In this document: in pieces, positions 25,735 to 33,900 of the stretch
Position numbering within the stretch: the stretch's first letter is position 1
Layout: each line of letters begins with the position of its first letter
Assembly (NCBI GenBank): GCA_964384625.1
Contig: CAYLNH010000036.1
Coordinates: 1 to 37,245 of the forward strand
Length of the DNA: 37,245 bases
Reading direction: 5' to 3'
Origin: CAYLNH01 sp964384625
Lineage (GTDB): Bacteria; Verrucomicrobiota; Lentisphaeria; JABSQK01
Translations under genes and position numbers: made by a program
The notes under the pieces: model-generated
Database searches by the model: none
What the model saw: only the letters and a program-made list of their open reading frames with translations
Told to the model about the DNA's origin: nothing

Positions 25735-25805
25735 TGATCATCGGCGTTTGATTGCGAGTGTAGCGACGGCACTACGATGGGCAAGCCAGAGTGATGATCC
25801 AGTCC

Positions 25806-25837
25806 GAATACGACTAAGGTCGCATAGGACCTTGGTC
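25806..25837 (-). promoter_or_regulatory. 32-bp dyad operator candidate, regulator-proximal copy
   Basis: On the minus strand the sequence begins GACCAAGGTCCTAT and ends GACCTTAGTCGTATTC. GACCAAGGTC and GACCTTAGTC form 10-base arms with one mismatch around a 6-base spacer. It lies between the two LuxR-type regulator genes, about 70 bases upstream of the degenerate one, and is the same element as at 25020-25051. Confidence 0.6.
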
Positions 25838-25868
25838 CCCCTGACGCCGGCGCAACAGCCGGACCGGG

Positions 25869-26516
25869 CTATTCGGCCTCCACCCCCAGACGCACTGCAA
25901 TACGAACGAGTTCCGCCACGGAGTCCACTTCCATTTTGCGCATCATCCGTCCCCGATGCACCTTCACCGTCTTTTCGCTGATACCGAGGTCCAGGGCGAT
26001 CTGTTTATTAAGCTGGCCCGCCGTGACACCGCAGAAAACCTCATATTCCCGGGGCGACAGCGACGCCAGCCGTTTCTCGAATACCTGTTCCTGAGCGTCT
26101 TGTTCTTCTTCCCTGCGACTGTGTGCCAGGGCACGGTCAACCGCATCGATGATTGCCCCGATTTTGAGGGGCTTGGTCAGGAAGTCCAGTGCCCCGGCTT
26201 TCATGGCTTTGACGGCCATAGAGATATCGCCGGACCCGGTGATGAGGATAATCGGCAACTTATACTCTGGACACAACGCGTTCAGGATGTCCAGACCATT
26301 CCCATCGGGCAGGAAGATATCGAGCAGAAGACAAGCCGGCCTGGGAGGCGGGGGATCATTCAGGAAGTCCTGTGCCGAGCCGTAGGTTTGGACTGCGTAG
26401 CCGCGATCCCGCAAGAGCTGTGCGAGCGTATCTCTGAGCCCCGCATCGTCATCAACCAAAACAATATTCGCTTTTCCTGTGGTCGGCAAGGGTTCACGTC
26501 CTTCCCGCAAGCCCAT
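25869..26516 (-). CDS. FixJ-family response regulator
   Basis: The product is about 215 residues with the FixJ/NarL layout. An intact receiver (LVDDD pocket, phospho-Asp in CLLLDIFLP, Thr in LITGSGD, Lys in LTKPL) is followed by a LuxR helix-turn-helix with SPREYEVF and ISEKTVKVHRGRMM. Start choice is uncertain: ATG 26516 has no strong ribosome site, while a TTG ten codons inside is preceded by GAAGGA. It is the intact member of a tandem pair, and the dyad beyond its stop codon lies ahead of the next regulator. The cognate kinase is not adjacent; the two hybrid kinases at the left of the window are candidates. Confidence 0.92.
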   Translation of the reverse strand: MGLREGREPLPTTGKANIVLVDDDAGLRDTLAQLLRDRGYAVQTYGSAQDFLNDPPPPRPACLLLDIFLPDGNGLDILNALCPEYKLPIILITGSGDISMAVKAMKAGALDFLTKPLKIGAIIDAVDRALAHSRREEEQDAQEQVFEKRLASLSPREYEVFCGVTAGQLNKQIALDLGISEKTVKVHRGRMMRKMEVDSVAELVRIAVRLGVEAE

Positions 26517-26677
26517 CAAGGCAGGCCGGCATTCGATTGAGAATCCACCAAGATTGTCTTAATGTAACCTTTGGCACGCGCCACGCAAGCGCATATGATG
26601 CGGGGAGCCGGGATCTCGGGACGTTGCATAACGAAGTGAACTCTCGAGTATTGCCGACGGGGCCGCGGGACAGCATA

Positions 26678-28075
26678 TCAGCTCCAATCCTCTGTGGTCC
26701 GGAAGAGATTCGTCAGCCGCGACAGGACTCCCCGGCGCGCGGTTCCGGCGAGGATCTGTTCGATCTGGTCGGTGATGTCCCGGCAGCTCTGGAATCGCTG
26801 GTCCGGCTCTTTCTTGAGCATTCGGGCCAGCAGCGCCTGCACGGCGCTGGGGATGGCGGGCGCCAGTTGGCGCGGCGCAACCGGGGGATCGACGCAGATG
26901 GCCGTGATCAGGCCCATCAGACTCTCGCCGGTGAACGGCGGCCGGCCGGTGAGCCACCAGTAGGAAAGCGAGCCCAACGAAAAGACGTCGGCGCGGTGAT
27001 CGACCCGGGCCGACGCGAACGACTCCGGCGCCATGAAGTGCGGCGTGCCCATCGTGCGTTCCCGGATTGTCAGTTGCGAGTCCGGGGTCTGCACCAGGCC
27101 GAAATCGGTCAGCTTCGCCATGCCGTCCGGCGTCACGATGACGTTTGCCGGTTTCACGTCCCGGTGGACCAGGCCGGCGTCGTGAACCGCCTGCAGGGCG
27201 GCGGCGATCTGGCGGATGAGCGCCGCCTTCATCTGCCAGTCCCGATTGTTCCACGCGCCGAGCAACTGCTTCAGGGGTTTGCCTTCGACCAGTTCCATGA
27301 CCAGATAGGGGACATGCTCATTGCAGGCGCGGCCGTATTCCAGGACGGAGACGATATTCGGATGGCGGATGCGGCCGGCAATCTCGGCTTCGCGGAGGAA
27401 CCGTTGGTAGATTTCCTCGACATCGGCAGCGCCGACCGGCCGGACTTTCAGCGTTTTCAGGGCAAACTGTCGACCGCCTTTTTCAGCGCGATATACAATG
27501 CCTGTACTGCCTTCGCCCAGACGCTCCAGCAGCCGGTAGCCGGCGATTTCGGCGCCGACGCCGGCGGCGCCCGCGCGGTTGCCCCAGCCGGACAGCGTGG
27601 TCTTGATCAACTCGTTCAGGCGTTCCGCCGAGAAGGGCTTGGTCAGGTAATCCTCCGCGCCGAGCTGCAGGCATTCGATTGCGGTGGCCAATTCCGGGCT
27701 GCCGGTCATGGCCAAGGCGGGGAGATTCGGAAACCGCGATTTCACGCGGCGCAGCAGATCGACGCCCGACATCCCGGGCATCTCGATGTCGGTGAGGATC
27801 AAGTCGCTGCTGAAATGATCCAGAATGCGACAGGCTTCGCGGCCGGATGCCGCGGTCTGCACGGCATAGCCGCCGTCATGCAGCCACGCCTCGGTCAGCT
27901 CGCGCATTGCGGGATCGTCGTCCACCACCAGGATCGTCTTTGTCCCGGCGATCCTGCCCGCCAACTGCCTGCCCGGCTCACTCATTTTTTCTCCTGCCGC
28001 CGCAGTGTCGACTCTCTCGGAGGTCGGGACCCGGACAGCTGTCTTCACTCCTGCTGCCTCTTCCTTGCTATGCAT
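26678..28075 (-). CDS. Receiver domain fused to a Ser/Thr protein kinase
   Basis: The product is 465 residues and cytoplasmic. The N-terminal receiver (about 46-165: LVVDDDP, phospho-Asp96 in LILTDIEMPGMSG, TKPF lysine) is joined to a Hanks-type kinase (about 180-440). The kinase has the glycine loop LGEGSTGIVYRA, FALKTLK, catalytic HRDVKPANV, DFGLVQ and GTPHFMAPE, so it looks active. Two starts are reasonable: ATG 28075, overlapping the upstream gene by 8 bases (ATGCATAG, GAGG upstream), and ATG 27985 with AGGAG five bases upstream, right before the receiver. A phosphorelay controlling a Ser/Thr kinase is implied. The upstream overlapping gene may encode its substrate. Confidence 0.92.
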   Translation of the reverse strand: MHSKEEAAGVKTAVRVPTSERVDTAAAGEKMSEPGRQLAGRIAGTKTILVVDDDPAMRELTEAWLHDGGYAVQTAASGREACRILDHFSSDLILTDIEMPGMSGVDLLRRVKSRFPNLPALAMTGSPELATAIECLQLGAEDYLTKPFSAERLNELIKTTLSGWGNRAGAAGVGAEIAGYRLLERLGEGSTGIVYRAEKGGRQFALKTLKVRPVGAADVEEIYQRFLREAEIAGRIRHPNIVSVLEYGRACNEHVPYLVMELVEGKPLKQLLGAWNNRDWQMKAALIRQIAAALQAVHDAGLVHRDVKPANVIVTPDGMAKLTDFGLVQTPDSQLTIRERTMGTPHFMAPESFASARVDHRADVFSLGSLSYWWLTGRPPFTGESLMGLITAICVDPPVAPRQLAPAIPSAVQALLARMLKKEPDQRFQSCRDITDQIEQILAGTARRGVLSRLTNLFRTTEDWS

Positions 28076-28574
28076 CGCTGTTCCTCAGCATCTCAATCAG
28101 CTTCTGGGCGGCGTCGGCAATCTCTGCGTCACTGGCGGCAGTGGACGACGATTCCGATTCGGTTTGGGCGTCTTCTTCCGGCACGCTGAAAACGGATTTG
28201 CAGTGTGCCAGGTCAGGAACAATGAGGGTTGAAGGGGCGGCGGCGGCATCGGGGTCGTCGTCCTCAGCGGCGAAGAACCCGGGCGCGGCATTTCCTGCAG
28301 CGGGTTCGGACAGCAAAGCGGCGACCACGTCTTCTTTTGGGGCCATGGTGTTGCGCCGCAGGTTCAGCCGGACCGTATCGTGTTTTTTCGCGGTCGGCCG
28401 CGGCGCGTCACTTGCGGCGCCGGCCTCCATCTGCGGCGGCGGTTGACGTCGGGCGGCAGCGGGCCGCCGCTGCGGCAGCTCGGACAACAACGTGGTCATA
28501 ATGTCCTCCTCCGGCAGGACCTCGCTGCCCCGGAGGTCGAGCCGGACGGTGTCGTGCATGTCTTTCGAACTCAT
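28068..28574 (-). CDS. Unknown acidic protein with two HDTVRL repeats
   Basis: The product is 168 residues, with no signal peptide or known fold that I recognise. A motif of about 27 residues occurs twice: HDTVRLDLR, then P-EED, then LLSEL near the N-terminus, and HDTVRLNLR, then P-KED, then LLSEP about 60 residues later. The C-terminal half is Ala/Asp/Glu/Ser-rich and ends in a predicted helix (DAEIADAAQKLIEMLRN). ATG 28574 is preceded by GAGGGA; the frame is open upstream to 28607. It overlaps the Ser/Thr kinase gene, so the Thr in each HDTVRL could be a phosphorylation site; that is an inference from context. Confidence 0.72.
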   Translation of the reverse strand: MSSKDMHDTVRLDLRGSEVLPEEDIMTTLLSELPQRRPAAARRQPPPQMEAGAASDAPRPTAKKHDTVRLNLRRNTMAPKEDVVAALLSEPAAGNAAPGFFAAEDDDPDAAAAPSTLIVPDLAHCKSVFSVPEEDAQTESESSSTAASDAEIADAAQKLIEMLRNSDA

Positions 28575-28613
28575 TGTCGTTCCCTCGGCCCCGTTGCGAA
28601 GGGCCATGTTTGA

Positions 28614-29039
28614 TCAGTTGAATTCAGATCCCCACGTGCTGACGTTGCCGGCCAGAACCATTTTGACCTGGCCGAAATCCGCGATCCGGTCGGCCATCTT
28701 GCCGTCCACCGGATCCAGGCAGCGGCCGTCTCCGAGTTGCACGACCGCGTGCAGATTGCGCTCGCGCGGCCGGCTGATAACGATGACGTCCGCCTGGATG
28801 CCGTGCTTTCGCAGTTCGCGCGCATAGCGGCCGCTCTTGTTGCTGCAGTCGTTGCGGCCGACGACGTTGCGTTCGCGGTGGATCGACCAGAAGGTCTTGG
28901 CCAGCGGGATATCGGCGGCCGGCCGGCGAACGACTCTGGAATGCGGCTTGATGCCGTTGACCGATAGGGTCAGGCAGCCGGGCAGGACGGCCATCAGACC
29001 GGTCAGGACTGCCGTGGTGACGATTGCTTTGGCTTGCAT
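28614..29039 (-). CDS. Lipoprotein with a transglutaminase-like cysteine peptidase fold
   Basis: The product is 141 residues. The signal peptide ends in lipobox LPGC (Cys22). The mature part has NDCSNKSGRYARELR (Cys65 at the start of a helix), NLHAVVQL (His97) and RCLDPVDG (Asp109). This Cys-His-Asp order and spacing is that of transglutaminase/BTLCP-type peptidases, though the protein is short. ATG 29039 has GGAG seven bases upstream; a GTG at 29078 would add 13 residues in front of the signal peptide. It sits at the head of the kinase group on the same strand. Its substrate, perhaps an envelope protein, is unknown. Confidence 0.7.
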   Translation of the reverse strand: MQAKAIVTTAVLTGLMAVLPGCLTLSVNGIKPHSRVVRRPAADIPLAKTFWSIHRERNVVGRNDCSNKSGRYARELRKHGIQADVIVISRPRERNLHAVVQLGDGRCLDPVDGKMADRIADFGQVKMVLAGNVSTWGSEFN

Positions 29040-29078
29040 CTTCGGGCTCCGTGGTTTGGCGTTCCCGTTGCCGAACAC

Positions 29079-29538
29079 CTTTTGAGGAGCACCACCAATG
29101 CCACATATCTTTCGACGTCCATCCGCGGGCCTCTACGTTGATATATATCCTTCTTAAGAAGAGCAGGTTGAGAAGGCCGGCGGCAGTTTCTGCGGTGGCC
29201 GCGAAACCGATGGGGCCGGCCGGATTGCGGCATCTATGTCCCGAATCCTGGCCCATCGGTTTCCCACCGGCGGCCGGTCCCGGCGGCGCGGCAGACAGGG
29301 CTCGCGCCGGCAAATCGACGGCGGCAGCGTGGCAATCCGGCGGTATTGCGGACATCGCCGCCGCCAGCCCGTGCGGGCGGGCCCAGATCCGTCGCAATCG
29401 GGACGTCGGTTCCCCGGTTTCCGGGACATCCACGTCCCGGATTTCCCCGGTTGCCGGCGGCTTTACGCTCACAGTGTCCGCCTGGCATGGGCTGTGCTCC
29501 CCCTTGGCAGCAACTGCAACAGATCAGAGGACACACCC
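29079..29538. other. Non-coding interval between divergent genes
   Basis: No credible gene is seen, although the plus frame of the downstream gene is open to 29236. An AT-rich patch contains TGATATATATCC and a 12-bp palindrome CTTCTTAAGAAG (29150-29161), a possible promoter region for either strand. Further along, GAAACCGATGGGGCC (29203-29217) and GGCCCATCGGTTTC (29250-29263) form a 14-bp inverted repeat with one bulged base. A GGGACGT/ACGTCCC pair lies around 29400-29440. Confidence 0.55.
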
Positions 29539-30093
29539 ATGAGTACTGCATCCATTCTTTATCACATCCCGCCGAAACTCACCAAGGAGACGGATCAGAC
29601 GCTGCGGCTGATGATCCAGCACGAACACGAGATGGCCAAGCTCTACACCGTTCTGGCCGACAAGATCGAAGAGTGCGAGAAGTTCTGGCGGCACGTCGCC
29701 GTGCAGGAGATTCGACACATGCATCTGCTGGAAGACCTGGCCGAGGAAGTGCAGCTCGCCAAAGCGACTGTTGCCGATGATCCCAAGCGCCGTCGGGCGC
29801 TCCGCATTTCGCTGCAGTCGCTGACGCCTCGGATTCATCTCTGGGGCAGCCACGGCGTGGCCAAAGGAGAAGCCTTCCGTTACGCGCTCGTGGTCGAGGG
29901 CGGGATGATCGAGCGGTGCACGTTTGCCCTGGGCATGGACGATTCAAGCCACGCCCGGCAGGTCCTGCGCACGTTGACGAAAGAGACCAAAGGGCACGTT
30001 GAGGAAATTCGCGCGGCGACCCGGCGACACGGTTCGTCTTTCGGGTTCTTCTGGCGCTGCTGGGATGAATTCGTCGTTGCCTTCGGCCATTAG
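29539..30093 (+). CDS. Ferritin-like (rubrerythrin-superfamily) protein
   Basis: The product is 184 residues and nearly all helical. Candidate di-iron ligands are spaced as in ferritin-like proteins: Glu29/Glu31 in QHEHEM, Glu57 and His60 in QEIRHMH, Glu120 in VVEGG and Glu149/His153 in KETKGHVEE. There is no C-terminal rubredoxin domain. ATG 29539 is preceded by AGAGG eight bases upstream. The frame is open further upstream, but that part is Arg/Gly-rich and has no family likeness. A role in iron or peroxide handling follows from the family. The next gene on the strand is a pseudopilin-like protein 41 bases away. Confidence 0.75.
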   Translation: MSTASILYHIPPKLTKETDQTLRLMIQHEHEMAKLYTVLADKIEECEKFWRHVAVQEIRHMHLLEDLAEEVQLAKATVADDPKRRRALRISLQSLTPRIHLWGSHGVAKGEAFRYALVVEGGMIERCTFALGMDDSSHARQVLRTLTKETKGHVEEIRAATRRHGSSFGFFWRCWDEFVVAFGH

Positions 30094-30134
30094 AGAGCTT
30101 TCACTGCAACACCAAAACCACAGAGAGGGAAACC

Positions 30135-30824
30135 ATGAGAGACTGGCGTGACAACTTCTCACTCGTTGAGCTGCTGGTTGTGATCACCATGCTGATGCTG
30201 CTGGCATCGATGCTGCTCCCCACTGTTGTTCGCATTCGCCGTGAGGCGTCGCGGACCGCCTGTCAGGGGAACCTGCGGCAACTGGGCATCGCCTACAAAC
30301 TGTTTGCCGACGAGCGCGGCGACTACCCCACGCCGTACTTCAACAAGCCGTTTCGGCGCTCGGTCCCGATCATGATGCACGCCGAGGAATACGACGCCAT
30401 GCGGGACGAGTATAACTTCGACTACAACGATATGCGTTGCCCGGCGGCATCGTTGAACCACGCAACCTACACCAAGAAGAACAAGATGCCGCGTTACGGC
30501 TATCTGACGTACCCGAACTACGCCAACCTGAACCCGGTCGGCCGGGGCAAACCGAAGGTCGTCGGCGACTCCGCCCGGGGCGCGGACGACTCGGATGCCG
30601 ACCACCTGCTCGCCGGCGATCTGGTGATGATGTATCGCAATCGCTGGAGTCGGTCGCTCACCTGGAACGGCGGCGCCGTCAACCATCTGGACGAGGACCT
30701 CCTGCCGGACGGCATGAGCGTTCTTTATGTCGATGGCCGGACGGATTGGCGTCAGCAGGACGAGATCAATATCTCCAAGGCCGCGTTCGAATATCGTGAA
30801 GGCCGGAACCGCTACTTCTGGTAA
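30135..30824 (+). CDS. Type II pseudopilin-like protein (PVC-type prepilin N-terminus)
   Basis: The product is 229 residues. The short charged leader MRDWRDN is followed by FSLVELLVVITMLMLLASMLL, with the Glu at +5 after the cleavage site, and then the CQGNLRQLGIAYKLFADERGDYP stretch common in Lentisphaerota, Planctomycetota and Verrucomicrobiota pseudopilins. The C-terminal VLYVDGRTDW resembles the DG-ending motif of that group. The residue before the cleavage point is Asn rather than Gly, so processing by a standard prepilin peptidase is uncertain. A GAGAGGGA ribosome site precedes ATG 30135. It ends just before a strong terminator. Confidence 0.88.
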   Translation: MRDWRDNFSLVELLVVITMLMLLASMLLPTVVRIRREASRTACQGNLRQLGIAYKLFADERGDYPTPYFNKPFRRSVPIMMHAEEYDAMRDEYNFDYNDMRCPAASLNHATYTKKNKMPRYGYLTYPNYANLNPVGRGKPKVVGDSARGADDSDADHLLAGDLVMMYRNRWSRSLTWNGGAVNHLDEDLLPDGMSVLYVDGRTDWRQQDEINISKAAFEYREGRNRYFW

Positions 30825-30852
30825 TCGCTCGGTTCGACGCCGAAAAAGTAAA

Positions 30853-30883
30853 GCCCGGCGGCAAACCGTGTTTGCCGCCGGGC
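30853..30883. terminator. Bidirectional intrinsic terminator between convergent genes
   Basis: GCCCGGCGGCAAAC and GTTTGCCGCCGGGC form a perfect 14-bp stem with a 3-base loop. T-rich sequence follows on the plus strand and TTTACTTTTTC follows on the minus strand. It lies between the pseudopilin gene and the large surface protein gene that converge here. Confidence 0.88.
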
Positions 30884-30914
30884 CGGTTGTTGTCTTCGTT
30901 GACCTGGTTTCGGG

Positions 30915-33900
30915 CTATTCGCTTGCTGCGCCGATCCGACGGCGTCGGTGCCAGGCCAGGAAGCCCAGCAGGCCCAGGAACGGCAGGTACCAGGCGATGG
31001 CGCCTTCCCAGCTTCTGGCGCCGGCGGACATCCGGCAGCCGTCGTCGCTGTCATCGAGGAAGATCAGCGGGCGCTTCACCTCGATCGTCACCGTGGCTTC
31101 GTTCGAGAACGAGGTGCCGTCGAAGACGCGGAAGGTGAACGTATCGGTGCCGACGAAATCCTCATCGGGCGTGTAGGTCCAGTTCGGACCGGCGCCGACA
31201 ACGATGCCGTTATCCGGCTCGCCGCCGGGGGCAATGCCGTAGACGAGCGTGCCCGCCGGCGTGTCGATGTCGGTCGCGACCAGCACGATGTCGACCGGTT
31301 TCTTTTTCCGAGTTTCCACCATCTGGCCGTAGGCGACGGGCGGATCGTCCACCGCGGTGACGTTGATGGTCATCGTGTTGTTGGCCGCCGCCAGATCGAT
31401 GCCGCCGTTGTCTGTACCGCCGTCGTCCTGCACCTGGAAGGTGAAGCTGGCGTACGGCACGCCGTTGGCATTGGCCACCGGCACGTAGGTCAGCAGGCCG
31501 GCAATGATGTCGGCAGCACTGACGGCGGCGTCAACACCGACATCCGTGCCGTCCAACTGAATCCGGCCGGTGGTGGCCAGGGACCGGATGTGGACGTAGG
31601 CCAGGGCGTCGTCCGGGGAATCCTGGGGATCCCGCAGGCCGAAGTCGGCTACGGTGAACGTGTAGGTGGTGTCCTCCAGCGTGGTAACACTGCCGTCCGT
31701 GCCTTCCGGGGCGTCGTTGACTTCCGTCACGGTGACGGTGAAGGTCTGCTCGCCGGACGTGTCGACGCCGCCGTTGGCGGTGCCGCCGTCGTCGTGCAGG
31801 CGGACGCGGATGGTGGTGGTACCCGCCGCGTCGTCGGCGAGGGTGAAGGACAACTCGCCGGTGGCGTCGATGGCCGGGCCGGCGCTGAACATGTCCGGGT
31901 CGTCGGCGCTGACAATGAAGTCCAGCGTCTGGCCGCTCTCATCCGCGGCGCCCGCATCCATGTCGTCCGACACATTGTAGCTGTGGGCGCCGGAGTCTTC
32001 CAGGATGCCGGTGATCGGGACGTTGATGAGCGAGAACGTCGGCACGTCGTTGACGGCTTCGACGTTGAATGAGAACGTGTTTGGACTGGGGTCCGTGTTC
32101 TCGTTATCGCCGCCGGCGGCGCCGTCGTCTACGACCGTGAAGGTAAAGGAGTCCGGGCCGTTGTAATCGGCATTCGGCTGGTAGGTGAGGTTGGCGATAT
32201 CACCCACGGCGATGGTGACCGGGAAGCTGGTGATGGCCACGCCGCCGTCGCTGAGGACGCCGTTGCTGACGTCCGTTTCGATGATCACCTGCAGGAAGGC
32301 GTCCGCCGGATCGTCGTTCGGATCGGTGAAGCCGAAGTCGACCTGGTCAAACACGTAGGACTGGTCTTCGGCGAGATCGACGTTCTTGTCCGTGCCGGCC
32401 GGGGCATCGTTGACGCTGTTGACGTTGATCGTAAACGTGTTCGGCGTCGGGTCCAGATCAACGCCGCCGTTGTCGGTGCCGCCGTCGTCCTGCACCTGGA
32501 AGGTAAAGGTGGCGTACGGCGTGCCGTTGGCGTCGGCCGCGGGGATGAACGTAAGGTCCGTGATATCGGCCGCGTCGATCATGTCGGCGGCGGCGACCGG
32601 GGTGCCGTCAAGCTCCAGTGTGCCGGCGGTCGGCAGCGTCGTGATCTTGACTGCCGCCAGGCCGTTGGCCGGATCATCGTTCGCGTCGGTCAAGCCGAAG
32701 CTCGCGCCGGTGAAGGCGTCGTAGGTGGTGTCCTCATCGACGGCAACCGCGTTGTCCGTGCCGTCCGGGGCGTCGTTGACGGTGGTCACGGTGATGGTCA
32801 TCGTGGCTTCGTCACTGAGGTTCTCGCCGCCGTTGGCAACGCCGCCGTCATCCTCGACTTTGTAGGTGAAGGAATCGGCCGTATCGCTGTCGGCATTCGG
32901 CGTGTAGACCAGCAGCGGCAGGTCGCCGACGTCGATGTAGTCGCCGGCCACCACGGCGCCGCCGCCGTAGGTCAACGTGCCCGCCGCCGGCAGGCCGGTG
33001 ATCTGGACGCGGTTGAAGTTGTGGCTCGGGCTGTCGGTCGGGTCGCTGAAGCCGAAGTCCGACTGCACGAAGATGTGGGAGTCATCCTCCAGTACAACAA
33101 TGGCGCCGGGGCCGGCCAGCGGTTTGTCGTTCACCGGCGTGATGGTCACCGTCACGGTTGCCGTATCGGTGTCGCCGTTTTCGTCGGTAATCGTGTAGCT
33201 GAACGTGTCCGTACCGTTGACGTGTTCCGCGGGTTCGTAGGTGACGCTGTCGGCGTCGAACGAGACATCGCCGCCCAGGGCTGAAGGGTCGTCGGCGGCA
33301 GTGACTTCGAAGTCATTGCCGTCCGGATCGCTGTCGTTGTCCAGGACGTCGATGGCTGTCGGCGCGGCGTCTTCGAGGACCGTGATTTCGTCGTCTGCGG
33401 CGACGGGCGGGTCGTCGGTATCATCCATCAACACGATGATGATGCCGTCGTCCGCGGCGGCCTCGGCGCCGGGCGGCGGTTCGGCAGCGGGGATGATGGC
33501 ATCGGGAGCCGGCGGCAGGGGCGGCTCAAACTCCGGTGCCGCGTTTGTCAGGGAAACGGTAATGTCGTCGATGCCGCTGAAATTCTCGTCGGGGACGTAC
33601 AGGATGATGCCTTCGTAGACGCCTTCCCACAGGTCCTTCAGGTCTTCCAGAGAACCGGCGATCGAAAGCGTCTCGGTCTCGTCGCCAAAGACCGCAAAGT
33701 CGTCGTCAACGAGGGCTGCGAGCACGCCGTGTTTCACGGTCAGCGTGAGGAGGAAGATTTCTTCGCCGTCTTCCTCCCAGTCGCGGTCGGGATCGGTGAT
33801 CTCGCCGAGTACCGGTACGGGGCTGTCTTCCAGCGTCAGGATGGGGGAATACACGAGTATGTCCAGGGGGTCATCAACTGCAACGACTTGAATGGTTCGG

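Noticed and set aside
26572..26587. Sigma-54-like -24/-12 sequence (TGGCACG, four bases, ACGCA) on the plus strand
   Set aside because: The GG/GC spacing fits, but the only gene downstream on that side is on the opposite strand, so it is most likely chance.
29236..29538. N-terminal extension of the ferritin-like gene
   Set aside because: The frame is open, but the extension is Arg/Gly-rich without family likeness, and ATG 29539 has its own ribosome site and matches the start of the fold.
30948..32072. Plus-strand 374-codon frame opposite the adhesin
   Set aside because: It is antisense to the repeat-rich adhesin; the Val/Gly/Asp/His-rich translation mirrors the repeated DNA and shows no domain.
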